Positions 28,370 to 37,093 of a DNA stretch of 64,000 nt are shown here, one piece after another (position 1 is the stretch's first letter; every line of letters begins with the position of its first letter). The position numbers were made by a program, and so were the translations under genes. The stretch is taken from positions 1 to 64,000 of the forward strand of contig JAXMFB010000015.1 in NCBI GenBank assembly GCA_046347945.1, in the 5' to 3' direction. The DNA comes from Zeimonas sp046347945. GTDB lineage: Bacteria > Pseudomonadota > Gammaproteobacteria > Burkholderiales > Burkholderiaceae_E. Under the pieces are notes generated by a model that was not told where the DNA came from, did not search any database, and saw only the letters and a program-made list of their open reading frames with translations.

Positions 28370-28385
28370 CGTCAGGTCCTCCGGA

Positions 28386-30110
28386 TCAGTAGACGTCGTG
28401 CTGCGTATTGTAGACGTTGAACTTGCCGGTAGGCGTGATCAGCTTGGGGTCTTTGATCACGGCCTTCAGCTTGCGCGTCTTGTCGTCGACGACCACGATC
28501 GCGGACTCCTGGTTCTTCGCGCTCCACACCGAGAACCAGACCTCGTCGCCCGCCCTGTTGTACTCGGGCTGCGTGATCCGCTTGGCGCCTTCCCCGAGCT
28601 TCGCCCATTCGGCGATCGGCAGCACTTCGAACGGCTTGTCCAGGTTCTTGATGTCGAACACCGCGACCGACTGCGCGATCTTGGCGTCCGGGTTCAGCGG
28701 CGTGTCGACCCAGAGGTTCGTGGACTTCGGATGGGTCTTGATGAACAGGTTGCCGCCGCCCTGCGCCTTCAGCGAGCGCACGACTTTCCAGGCGCTCTTC
28801 GGGTGCCCTTTCGGATCGGTGCCGATCAGCGCGATGCTCTCGTCGCCGAGGTGGCCGGTGGCCCAGACGGGACCGAACTTCGGATCCTTGAAGTTCGCGC
28901 CGCGGCCCGGGTGCGGGATGCGGCCGACATCGACCAGCGCGGCAAGCTTGTCCTGCTTGGAGTCGATCACGGCGATCTTGTTGGACTCGTTGGCCGCCAC
29001 CAGGAAGTAGCGCTTGCTCGCGTCCCAGCCACCGTCGTGCAGGAAGCGCGCGGCGCCGATCTCGGTCGACTTCAGGTTCTTCAGGTCGGTGTAGTCCACC
29101 AGCAGCACCTTGCCGGTCTCCTTCACGTTCACGATGAACTGCGGCTTGTCGTGCATCGCGACGATCGAGGCCACGCGCGGCTCGGGGTGGAACTCCTGCG
29201 TGTCGACGGTCATGCCGCGGGTCGCCTGGATCTTCAGCGGCTCGAGGGTGTCGCCCTTCATCACGACGTACTGCGGCGGCCAGTAGCTGCCCGCGATCGC
29301 CAGCTTGTCGGCGTACTTCTTGTCCTTCGACGTCTCGACCGAACGGGCCTCGAGGCCGACGCGGATCTCGGCGACGTTGTCGGGCTTCTCCATCCACAGG
29401 TCGATCAGGTTGATCTTGGCGTCACGGCCGATCACGTACAGGTAGCGCCCCGACGCGGAGATCCGCGAGATGTGCACCGCGTAGCCGGTCTTGACGATGT
29501 TGACGATCTTCTTCGACGCGCCGTCGATCAGGGCCACTTCGCCGGTGTCGCGCAGCGTCACCGAGAAGAGGTTGTCGATGTCCCAGTTGTTCATCTTCTT
29601 CCCGGGACGCTTCTCGGGAGGCACGATGACCTTCCACGTCTTCTTCATGTCCGCCATCCCGAACTCGGGCGGCGTGGGCGGCTCCTGCTGGATGTAGCGC
29701 GCCATCAGGTCGATTTCGGCGTCGGTCATCTCGCCCGAGGTGCCCCAGTTCGGCATGCCGGCGGGCGAACCGTACTTGATGAAGGTCTTCAGGATCTCGG
29801 TGCCGCGGCCGAGCGTGATGTCGGGCGTCAGCGGCTTGCCGGTCGCGCCCTTGCGCAGCACGCCGTGGCAGCCGGCGCAGCGCTGGAAGTAGATCTGGCG
29901 TCCCTGGTCGAACTCCGCCTTGGTCATCGGCGGAGCCTTCGGGTTGATGTTCTGGTGCATCTCTTCCTGGCCCAGCGGCGAACTGCCGGCCTGGTAGCGC
30001 ACCTCGGGCTCGGTCACCTTCTTCTCCTGCGCCAGCGCCGCGCCCGTGGCGCCGGCCATGGCCGCGGCTACCATCCAGGCCACCGGCGAAATCCGTACAA
30101 ACCGTCTCAT
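28386..30110 (-). CDS. nirS: cytochrome cd1 nitrite reductase
   Basis: Periplasmic dissimilatory nitrite reductase producing NO. The 574-residue precursor has a signal peptide ending GAALAQ near residue 28, an N-terminal cytochrome c domain with CAGCHG near residue 80, and the eight-bladed heme d1 propeller. Typical propeller motifs are RDTGEVALIDG, GRYLYVIGRDA, PQYVVMKGD, the EFHPEPRVASI histidine region and NLWVDTPLNP. Length is usual for NirS. A Dnr/Fnr-type site lies about 80 bases upstream. The nirCDLGHJE biosynthesis genes are not in the window. Confidence 0.96.
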   Translation of the reverse strand: MRRFVRISPVAWMVAAAMAGATGAALAQEKKVTEPEVRYQAGSSPLGQEEMHQNINPKAPPMTKAEFDQGRQIYFQRCAGCHGVLRKGATGKPLTPDITLGRGTEILKTFIKYGSPAGMPNWGTSGEMTDAEIDLMARYIQQEPPTPPEFGMADMKKTWKVIVPPEKRPGKKMNNWDIDNLFSVTLRDTGEVALIDGASKKIVNIVKTGYAVHISRISASGRYLYVIGRDAKINLIDLWMEKPDNVAEIRVGLEARSVETSKDKKYADKLAIAGSYWPPQYVVMKGDTLEPLKIQATRGMTVDTQEFHPEPRVASIVAMHDKPQFIVNVKETGKVLLVDYTDLKNLKSTEIGAARFLHDGGWDASKRYFLVAANESNKIAVIDSKQDKLAALVDVGRIPHPGRGANFKDPKFGPVWATGHLGDESIALIGTDPKGHPKSAWKVVRSLKAQGGGNLFIKTHPKSTNLWVDTPLNPDAKIAQSVAVFDIKNLDKPFEVLPIAEWAKLGEGAKRITQPEYNRAGDEVWFSVWSAKNQESAIVVVDDKTRKLKAVIKDPKLITPTGKFNVYNTQHDVY

Positions 30111-30187
30111 TGCTTCTTCCTCTCGTGTAGACGCAATACCCGCTCAATCAGCGGGGCCATCTTCGCTTCGTCGGGTCCGGAACCTCA

Positions 30188-30201
30188 TTGATGCGAGTCA
30201 A
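30188..30201. promoter_or_regulatory. Dnr/Fnr-type operator between nirS and the receptor gene
   Basis: TTGATGCGAGTCAA differs at one base from the TTGAT-N4-ATCAA consensus of the Fnr/Dnr/NnrR family. Its centre is about 84 bases from the nirS start. It could also serve the divergent TonB-dependent receptor gene. A second perfect palindrome, GTTGCGCTGCAAC, follows at about 30204-30216. Confidence 0.68.
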
Positions 30202-30258
30202 GTGTTGCGCTGCAACATCCTCATAAAGTCCGACACTGTCGCTTTCGACGCCACGAAC

Positions 30259-32676
30259 ATGACCGGGATCAAGATCGGAGACCCCTTGCGCGCGCCCTCG
30301 AACGTACCCTTCGATCGCGGCGCGCAACGCGCCGCCCGTCAGGCATCGGTGATATCGGCCGTGCCCAGGCGCCTCGCGATCGCCGCCGCGGTGTCCGTTG
30401 CCTGCGCGGCCTCGCTGTCGAATGTGCACGCGCAGCAGACGGCGCCGGCGCAGCCGGCCCGGGCGGACCGTCCGGCCGATGCGGCCCAGCCCGCGGCGCT
30501 GCCGGGCGAGCGCGCGCCCGGACTCGAGGCGGTGGTCGTCACCGCGACACGCTCGCCGTCGACGGCGACCGGCGTGCCGGCCAGCGTCTCCGTCGTGGGC
30601 GCGTCCGAGATCGAGCAGCGCAACGTCGCGCGCTTCGGCGACGCGGTGGTCGAGGTGCCCGGCCTCTACGTTCGCGGCGCGGCCATGGGTACGGCGTTTC
30701 CCGGCTCGGGCCAGGCGGTGCTGTCGATGCGCGGCATTCCGCGCACGGCGCGCGCGCTGGTGATGATCGACGGGCTGCCGATCAACAACGCGCTGTCCGG
30801 CGGCGTGAACGTGGCCGGGATCTCGCTGGAAAACGTCGAGCGCGTCGAGGTGGTGCGCGGGCCGTTTTCGGCCTTGTGGGGCGGCAACGCCATGGGCGGG
30901 GTCGTCAATTTCATCACCGCATCGCCCGACCAGCCGCTCGCCGAACTGCACGGCGGAATCGGCAGCCATGGCCTGCGCGCCGGCGGCGGCGTGCTGCGCA
31001 AGCGCTTCGAGGGCGGGCTCGGCGTGTCGATGTCGTTCGGCTACCGGGAAAGCAAGGGCGACGCCGATGCCGAGTACGTCGTCAAGACCCCGAGCGCCGG
31101 GGCGGCCACGATCCCGGTGTCCGGCGCAATCCCGACCCGAACGGTCGACGGTACGCCGGCCTGGCGGGTCGGGCTGAAGGGCGCGCGTCCGTGGTCGCAG
31201 AGCAACGCGCAGGCCACGTTCGACTGGAAGCTGGGCGACGCGACGCGGATGACGGCCGGATTCGGCTGGGGCGAATACAAGGTCGGGTACAGCACCCCGA
31301 CGAGCTTCCTCGTCGGGCCTTCGGGGGCGCCGGTGTTCGCCGGCAGTGTCGGCTTCCCGGCGATCGCGCCGCAGCGGATCTCGCTGCTCGAGTCCGACTT
31401 CCTCACGCCGACGCCGGCGTTCGAGCGCGACCTGCGCATCTTCACCACGCTCGAGCATCGCTTCGCCGGCGGCTCGGCGCTGAAGGTCAATCTCGGCAGG
31501 CTCGAGCACCGCTTCACGTTCGTGCAGGCCGGCCGTACCGCACGCTACGAGTCGGGAGCCGGCACGCTGACCGAGCAGCCGAACGATCGCACCGACCTCG
31601 ACGTGTCGTGGCGCAACCCGCTCGGGAAGTCCACGGTGCTGACCACCGGCTTCGCGCTGAACCACTCGACGCTCGACCGCAGCACCCGTTCCCTGTCGTA
31701 CTGGCGAGACGCCGATACGGCCACCGCGCTGACCGGCACGAGCACCGGGGAGTCGGACAGCGCCGCGTTGTTCGTGCAGAGCGAGACCTTCATCCTCGAG
31801 CGCGGCCGCCTGGTGCTCGGGGCGCGCTACGACCGCTTCACGACGTCGGGGTCGATCGTCGACACCTCCGGCGCGCAGGACTACCCGAAGCATTCGTTCG
31901 GGCGCGTGAGCCCGAAGGCGGCGTTCGCGTGGCAGGCGTCGCCCGGGCTGACGCTGCGCACTTCGCTCGGCGCGGGGTTCCGCTCGCCGGCGCTGCTGGA
32001 CCTGTACTCGCGCTTCACGGTGCCGGGATCGGTCGCCGGAACGCTCGTGCTGTACGACGCGTCGCCCGACCTCGAGCCCGAGCGCGTGGTCTCGTTCGAC
32101 GCGGGCGTCGACTACGCGACGCCGGGCGGGCTGCAGGCGTCGGTGACGGCTTTCGCGCAGGACCTGCGCGACCTGATCTACCGTCGTTCGATCACGCCGA
32201 CGCTGACGCGCGCCGAGAACACCGGCGAGGCGCGCGTGGACGGCATCGAGGCGAGCCTGCGCGCGCCCACCGGCGTGCGCGGCCTGCGCGCGATCGGCTC
32301 GCTGACGCACAACTTTCGTTACGAGATTACCCGCAACGACGCGGTGCCCGCGACCGTCGGCAAGAATCTGACCGACGTTCCCCGGACGATGTGGTCGCTC
32401 GGCGCCGAGTACGCGTCGGGCCCGTGGACGGGGCTGCTGGTCTACCGTCACGTGAGCCACGTGTTCGGCTCGGGCGACGACCTGAACCAGAACACGACCC
32501 AGGGTGTCTTCGGGTCGTACGACAGCTACGGGGTCGCGAGCCTGAAGGTCGGCTACCGCTTCGATCGCCAGTTCGCCGCCAGCCTGTCCGTCGACAACCT
32601 GGTCAACCGCGAGTACTTCGTCTTCAACCGGCAGCCCGGGCGAACCGTCTACGGCGAGCTGAGCTACCGCTTCTAG
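30259..32676 (+). CDS. TonB-dependent outer-membrane receptor
   Basis: A TonB-dependent transporter: TonB-box-like EAVVVTATRSP after the signal region, then the plug (VPGLYVRGA, VLSMRGIPRTARALVMIDGLPINN, RVEVVRGPFSALWGGNAMGGVVNFIT). A 22-strand-type barrel follows, with LRTSLGAGFRSPALLDLY, and a terminal ELSYRF with the final aromatic residue. A signal peptide (LAIAAAVSVACAAS..VHAQ) begins near residue 40. ATG 30259 is listed but GTG 30349 gives a conventional signal peptide. The ligand is unknown; the shared upstream Dnr-type site hints at a link with denitrification, such as copper or heme supply. Confidence 0.86.
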   Translation: MTGIKIGDPLRAPSNVPFDRGAQRAARQASVISAVPRRLAIAAAVSVACAASLSNVHAQQTAPAQPARADRPADAAQPAALPGERAPGLEAVVVTATRSPSTATGVPASVSVVGASEIEQRNVARFGDAVVEVPGLYVRGAAMGTAFPGSGQAVLSMRGIPRTARALVMIDGLPINNALSGGVNVAGISLENVERVEVVRGPFSALWGGNAMGGVVNFITASPDQPLAELHGGIGSHGLRAGGGVLRKRFEGGLGVSMSFGYRESKGDADAEYVVKTPSAGAATIPVSGAIPTRTVDGTPAWRVGLKGARPWSQSNAQATFDWKLGDATRMTAGFGWGEYKVGYSTPTSFLVGPSGAPVFAGSVGFPAIAPQRISLLESDFLTPTPAFERDLRIFTTLEHRFAGGSALKVNLGRLEHRFTFVQAGRTARYESGAGTLTEQPNDRTDLDVSWRNPLGKSTVLTTGFALNHSTLDRSTRSLSYWRDADTATALTGTSTGESDSAALFVQSETFILERGRLVLGARYDRFTTSGSIVDTSGAQDYPKHSFGRVSPKAAFAWQASPGLTLRTSLGAGFRSPALLDLYSRFTVPGSVAGTLVLYDASPDLEPERVVSFDAGVDYATPGGLQASVTAFAQDLRDLIYRRSITPTLTRAENTGEARVDGIEASLRAPTGVRGLRAIGSLTHNFRYEITRNDAVPATVGKNLTDVPRTMWSLGAEYASGPWTGLLVYRHVSHVFGSGDDLNQNTTQGVFGSYDSYGVASLKVGYRFDRQFAASLSVDNLVNREYFVFNRQPGRTVYGELSYRF

Positions 32677-32751
32677 CGCGTGGCCCCCGCTGCGCCGGGT
32701 GCTCCGCTGCGCGCCGCCGGTCGCGCGGCACCGCCCGTCCTCGGGCTGGCC

Positions 32752-32781
32752 TTGGGGTCGGCGCGTCGATCACGTTATAGT
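32752..32781 (+). promoter_or_regulatory. possible sigma-70 promoter
   Basis: TTGGGG (32752-32757) and TATAGT (32776-32781), 18 bases apart, upstream of the chalcone-isomerase-like gene. Confidence 0.4.
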
Positions 32782-32827
32782 CGGCCGCTCCGGCTTCAGC
32801 CGGCCGCGCGGCCGGCGCGCGCCCACG

Positions 32828-33448
32828 ATGCACGAATCGAGCCCAGCGAGCAGCAAGCCGTCGTCGCCGTTGGCCGCCCTCGCGGTCGCCATTGCGCTCG
32901 TCGCGATCGCCGTGCTGGCAGGCCTGGTGCCGGTCCGGGCCGCCGAGGTCGAGGGCATCGGCATCGACGACTCGGTGGAGGTCGGCGGCACCCGGCTCGA
33001 GTTGAACGGCGCCGGCATGCGCAACGTCTACATCGTCAAGGCCTACGTGGCCGCGCTGTACGTGCCGTCGCGCTCGCAGGCACCCGAGGTGCTGCTGGCG
33101 CAGAAGGGGCCGCGACGCCTGTCGCTCACGATGCTGGCGGACCTGTCGGCCGAGTGGTTCACGCAGCGCTTCGTGACGGCGCTGCGCGAGAACTGCCGCG
33201 ACGCCGAGTTCGCGAAGCTCTCGCCGCGACTCGAACGGCTGATCGAGACGATGCTCACGCTCGGGCAGACGCGCAAGGGCGAGCGCATCGACATCGACTT
33301 TGCCGGCGGGGCCCCCAGCGTGAGCATCGACGGCCACGCGCTCGGGCCGGCGATTCCCGGCGACGACCTGTTCACGGCCATCCTGCGCATCTTCGTCGGC
33401 GAGCGCCCGATCGACGCCGAGCTGAAGCAGGCGATGCTTGGCCGCTGA
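32828..33448 (+). CDS. chalcone isomerase-like periplasmic protein
   Basis: A 206-residue exported protein of the bacterial chalcone-isomerase-like family (PF16036 type). A membrane-spanning signal (LAALAVAIALVAIAVLAGLV) is followed by VGGTRLELNGAGMRNVYIVKAYVAALYVP, the family hallmark, and IDIDFAGG..SIDGHALGPAIPGDDLF. The bacterial members have no proven isomerase activity and their role is unknown. The gene ends eight bases before the xerD start, so the two may be co-transcribed. Start ATG 32828 precedes the signal peptide directly. Confidence 0.82.
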   Translation: MHESSPASSKPSSPLAALAVAIALVAIAVLAGLVPVRAAEVEGIGIDDSVEVGGTRLELNGAGMRNVYIVKAYVAALYVPSRSQAPEVLLAQKGPRRLSLTMLADLSAEWFTQRFVTALRENCRDAEFAKLSPRLERLIETMLTLGQTRKGERIDIDFAGGAPSVSIDGHALGPAIPGDDLFTAILRIFVGERPIDAELKQAMLGR

Positions 33449-33455
33449 GATCGCG

Positions 33456-34361
33456 ATGAGCGCCGCCGGCAGGCCCGATAACCGCTGGATCGAGGCGTTT
33501 GCCGACGCCGCCTGGCTGGAGGACGGCCTGTCGCGCAACACGCTCGCCGCCTACCGGCGCGACCTCGCGCTGCTCGAGGCCTGGCTCGCCGCCGAGCGCG
33601 GGGTCGCGCTGCACGAGGCCCGCGAGGCCGACCTGCACGGCTACATCGCGCATCGCCATCCCGGCTCGCGCCCGAGCAGCGCCAACCGGCGCCTGACGGT
33701 GTTCCGCCGGTTCTACCGCTACCTGGTGCGCGAGCGCGTGCGCGACGACGATCCGACGCTGCACATTCGCGCGGCCCGGCAGCCGCCGCGCTTCCCGACG
33801 TCGCTGTCCGAGCGCCAGGTCGAGGCGCTGCTCGGCGCGCCCGACGTCGCGACGCCGCTGGGGTTGCGCGACCGCACGATGCTCGAGACGCTGTACGCCA
33901 GCGGGCTGCGCGTGTCCGAACTGGTGTCGCTCGCCACCGTGCAGGTCGGCCTGAACGAGGGCGTCGTGCGCGTCGTCGGCAAGGGTGACAAGGAGCGGCT
34001 GGTGCCCCTGGGCGAGGAGGCGCGCGCGTGGATCGAGCGCTACCTGCGCGAGGCGCGGCCGGCGCTGCTCGGCGCACGCGCCGCCGACGCGCTGTTCGTC
34101 ACGCAGCGCGGCGGCGCGATGACGCGGCAGATGTTCTGGACGCTGGTCAAGCGCTACGCGATCGTCGCCGGCGTCACCGCGCCGCTGTCGCCGCATACGC
34201 TGCGCCACGCGTTCGCCACCCACCTGCTGAACCACGGCGCCGATCTGCGCGTCGTGCAGATGCTGCTCGGCCATGCCGACATCTCGACCACGCAGATCTA
34301 CACGCACGTCGCGCGCGAGCGCCTGAAGACGCTGCACGCGCAGCATCACCCGCGCGGCTGA
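33456..34361 (+). CDS. xerD: site-specific tyrosine recombinase XerD
   Basis: With XerC resolves chromosome dimers at dif. The 301-residue protein has the N-terminal SAM-like core-binding domain (LSRNTLAAYRRDL) and the catalytic set: the Arg of ASGLRVSEL, Lys of GKGDKERLVPL, HTLRHAFATHLL, the LGHADISTTQIYTHV box with the nucleophilic tyrosine. The subtype is XerD rather than XerC on the basis of these segments. ATG 33456 was chosen; a TTG at 33438 would overlap the previous gene. The 3' end overlaps the convergent NhaA gene by 16 bases. Confidence 0.92.
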   Translation: MSAAGRPDNRWIEAFADAAWLEDGLSRNTLAAYRRDLALLEAWLAAERGVALHEAREADLHGYIAHRHPGSRPSSANRRLTVFRRFYRYLVRERVRDDDPTLHIRAARQPPRFPTSLSERQVEALLGAPDVATPLGLRDRTMLETLYASGLRVSELVSLATVQVGLNEGVVRVVGKGDKERLVPLGEEARAWIERYLREARPALLGARAADALFVTQRGGAMTRQMFWTLVKRYAIVAGVTAPLSPHTLRHAFATHLLNHGADLRVVQMLLGHADISTTQIYTHVARERLKTLHAQHHPRG

Positions 34362-36166
34362 ACGAGCAGCGCGACCCCGATCGACGCCGACAGCGCCGAG
34401 GCGGCGAACACCGCGATCTTCGCGGCGGCGAAGTCCGCCGCATCGGAGAACGCCTGGCCCGCGATGAACAACGACATCGTGAAGCCGATGCCGGCCAGCG
34501 CGCCCGCGCCCGCCAGCTGTCGCCACGTGTAGGCGGCGGGCTTCTCGGCGAGGCCGAGCGCGACCGCGAGCGCCGCGCCCAGCAGCAGGCCGACGGGCTT
34601 GCCGACCAGCAACCCGAGGCCGATCGCGAGCGCGAGCGGCGCGCGCCCGTCGAGCGCGCTGGCCGCCAGCGGCACGCCGGCGTTGGCCAGCGCGAACAGC
34701 GGCAGCACCAGGTAGCTCGACCACGGCTCGATCGCGCGCAGCACCCGGTTGGCCGGCGATTCGAGGCGGTCGTGGATGGCGTCGAGCGCGCGCAGCGCCG
34801 GTTCCGACGGACCGTGGTGCAGCACGTCCGGGCCGCGCCGTGATTCGGCGCCGAGGATCGCGTCGGCCTGCGCGCGCAGCGCGAGCAGGTTCGGCGGCGG
34901 GCGCGTGGGGACGAACATCGCCAGCAGCACGCCGGCCAGCGTCGCATGCAGCCCGCCGGCGTGGACGAAGGTCCACAGGGCGACGCCGGCCAGCGCGTAC
35001 GGCATCGCGCGGTACACGCCCCAGCGGTTGAGCAGCGCGAGCAGGCCGGTCGTCGCGGCGGCGGCCGCCAGCCACGCCCACTGCAACTCGCCCGAGTAGA
35101 ACAGCGCGACGACGACGATCGCGCCGATGTCGTCGACGATTGCCGCGGCGGTGAGAAACACGCGCAGCTCCACCGGCACGCGCGCCCCGAGCATTGCGAT
35201 CAGCGCCACCGCGAACGCCGTGTCGGTCGCGGTCGGCACGCCCCATCCGTGTCCCCACGATCCAGACGGAATCGCGAGAAGGTACAGCGCTGCCGGCACC
35301 GCCATGCCGCCGATCGCCGCCGCGATCGGCAGCGCCGCCGATCGCCGGGTCGCCAGGCGTCCGACGGTGAACTCGCGCTTGATCTCGAGGCCGACGACGA
35401 GGAAGAAGATCGTGAGCAGCGCGTCGTTCACCCAGTGCAGCAACGGCATGCGGAAGGCGGCGTCGCCGAAGGCGAGGCCCACCGGCGTGTGCCAGAACGC
35501 CGTGAAGGCCGCGCCGTTCGCGGAGTTCACCAGCGCGACCGCGAGCAGCGACATCGCGAGCAGCAGCAGGCCGGTCGAGGGCGCCCAGCGGGCGAAGTCG
35601 ACCGCCGCCGAATGTACGCGATGGCCGAGCGATCCGAGCATCGCCTCGGCCAGCGTCGAGCGGTCCCAGGGCCCGTCGTAGCGGCGGCCGTTGATGAAGA
35701 AGGTCGGCGTCACCGAGACGCCGCTGCGGCGGGCGCTGTCGACGTCGGCGTCGACGCGCGCGGCCGCGCGCGCCAGCGTGGCGGCCCGTGCGTCCGGCGG
35801 CACGCGGGCGAAGACGACGTCGTCGGCGACCGCGCGCAGGTCGTCCCCGGTGAGCGACTGCGAGCGCGACATCAGCTCGACGTGCGCGCGCCAGAAGGCG
35901 CCCTCGTCGGCGCTGCTCTCCGCCAGTTCGGCGGCACGGCGCGCCAGTTCGCTGTCGGTGATCGGGCGCTGGCGGAACACGTAGCGCAGCCGATCGCCGA
36001 AGCGGTCGCGCAGCGCCGCGACTTCCTCGTTGGCGGCGCGGCAATACGGGCACGCGTAGCTGCCGTACTCGACGAGCGTGAGGTCGGCCGACGCGCCGCC
36101 GAGCACGTGGTCGCGGCCCGCGTCGACGGGACGGTCGAGCCGGTTCGCGCCGGCCGCAGAGGTCAT
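34346..36166 (-). CDS. fused DsbA-like thioredoxin domain and NhaA Na+/H+ antiporter
   Basis: A 606-residue two-domain protein. Residues about 20-190 form a DsbA/thioredoxin-4-like domain with the redox motif CPYC near residue 39, a helical insertion and the cis-proline loop VTPTFFINGRRYDGPW. Residues about 200-600 are a full NhaA antiporter: LLHWVNDALLTIFFLVVGLEIKREF, VPTATDTAFAVALI with the TDT motif, FLTAAAIVDDIGAI carrying the ion-binding aspartate pair, and GIGFTMSLFI. No signal peptide precedes the thioredoxin part, so it should face the cytoplasm unless the topology is unusual. It lies 13 bases after the pirin gene and reads in the same direction. Confidence 0.9.
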   Translation of the reverse strand: MTSAAGANRLDRPVDAGRDHVLGGASADLTLVEYGSYACPYCRAANEEVAALRDRFGDRLRYVFRQRPITDSELARRAAELAESSADEGAFWRAHVELMSRSQSLTGDDLRAVADDVVFARVPPDARAATLARAAARVDADVDSARRSGVSVTPTFFINGRRYDGPWDRSTLAEAMLGSLGHRVHSAAVDFARWAPSTGLLLLAMSLLAVALVNSANGAAFTAFWHTPVGLAFGDAAFRMPLLHWVNDALLTIFFLVVGLEIKREFTVGRLATRRSAALPIAAAIGGMAVPAALYLLAIPSGSWGHGWGVPTATDTAFAVALIAMLGARVPVELRVFLTAAAIVDDIGAIVVVALFYSGELQWAWLAAAAATTGLLALLNRWGVYRAMPYALAGVALWTFVHAGGLHATLAGVLLAMFVPTRPPPNLLALRAQADAILGAESRRGPDVLHHGPSEPALRALDAIHDRLESPANRVLRAIEPWSSYLVLPLFALANAGVPLAASALDGRAPLALAIGLGLLVGKPVGLLLGAALAVALGLAEKPAAYTWRQLAGAGALAGIGFTMSLFIAGQAFSDAADFAAAKIAVFAASALSASIGVALLVQPRG

Positions 36167-36179
36167 CCGCGCCGGCGCG

Positions 36180-37064
36180 TCACAGCGATTTCACCACCGC
36201 CGCCTCGAACGTGCCGCGCCGGTAGTCGTCGAGCGTCTGGCGGATCTGGTCGGCCGTGTTCATCACGAACGGCCCGTACTGCGCGATCGGCTCGTTCAGC
36301 GGTCGTCCGGCGACGATCAGCACGCGCGTGTCGCCGATCGCCTCGATCTCGACCGACTCGCGGCCGTCGTTGGCCAGGATCGCCATGTGGCGATCGGGCA
36401 CCTCGGTGCCCGAGACCCGCGCGCGGCCGCGATACGTGTAGGTGAACGCGTTGTGGCCCGCCGGCAGTGCCTGCACGAACCGCGTGCCGGCCGGCAGGTG
36501 CACGTCGAGGTACAGCGGCTCGGTGTCGGGACGCGAGACGGCGCCGGCGACGCCGTGGCTCTCGCCGGCGATCACCCGCACGCGCACGCCGCCGGTCGCC
36601 TCGAATTCGGGGATCGCCGCCGGCGGGAGGTCGCGATAGCTCGGCGCGACCATCTTCCCCGCGGCCGGCAGGTTCAGCCAGAGCTGGAATCCCTCCATCA
36701 GCCCCGCCTCCTGCTCGGGCAGCTCGGAGTGGATCAGCCCGCTGCCCGCGGTCATCCACTGCGCGCCGCCCGGGCCGAGCAGGCCCTCGTTGCCGGCGCT
36801 GTCGCGATGGCGCATGCGGCCGGCGATCATGTAGGTCACCGTCTCGAAGCCGCGGTGCGGGTGATCGGGGAACCCGCCGATGTAGTCGTCGGGATTCTCG
36901 TTGCGGAACGCATCGAGCATCAGGAACGGATCGAGCCGGTGCTGCAGGTCCTGCGTCAGCACGCGGGTGAGCCGCACGCCGGCGCCGTCGGAGGTCGCCA
37001 CGCCGCGCACCAGTCGCTCGACCGCGCGCGAGGCGGTACCGTTCTTCGTTACGTCGTGCTTCAT
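36180..37064 (-). CDS. pirin family protein
   Basis: A 294-residue bicupin. The N-terminal cupin carries DPFLMLDAFRNENPDDYIGGFPDHPHRGFETVTYM, including the metal-binding His pair, and H..SELPEQEAG follows. The C-terminal cupin has TYTYRGRARV. Bacterial pirins can act as quercetinases or as redox-sensitive co-regulators. ATG 37064 has an AGGAG ribosome site close upstream. It follows azoR by 29 bases on the same strand, a frequent pairing in stress operons controlled by a LysR regulator. Confidence 0.9.
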   Translation of the reverse strand: MKHDVTKNGTASRAVERLVRGVATSDGAGVRLTRVLTQDLQHRLDPFLMLDAFRNENPDDYIGGFPDHPHRGFETVTYMIAGRMRHRDSAGNEGLLGPGGAQWMTAGSGLIHSELPEQEAGLMEGFQLWLNLPAAGKMVAPSYRDLPPAAIPEFEATGGVRVRVIAGESHGVAGAVSRPDTEPLYLDVHLPAGTRFVQALPAGHNAFTYTYRGRARVSGTEVPDRHMAILANDGRESVEIEAIGDTRVLIVAGRPLNEPIAQYGPFVMNTADQIRQTLDDYRRGTFEAAVVKSL

Positions 37065-37093
37065 GGTCGTGTACTCCTGTGAACACGCATCGC

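Noticed and set aside
28266..30191. 641-codon frame opposite nirS
   Set aside because: Mirror frame of a confirmed NirS with His/Asp/Val-rich composition and no domain.
30259..32676. Assignment of the receptor as the copper receptor NosA/OprC
   Set aside because: No methionine- or histidine-rich copper motifs stood out and no nos genes are present; left as a general TonB-dependent receptor.
33456..34361. Integrase of a mobile element
   Set aside because: Sequence and context are those of chromosomal XerD; no att sites, phage genes or tRNA neighbour were seen.
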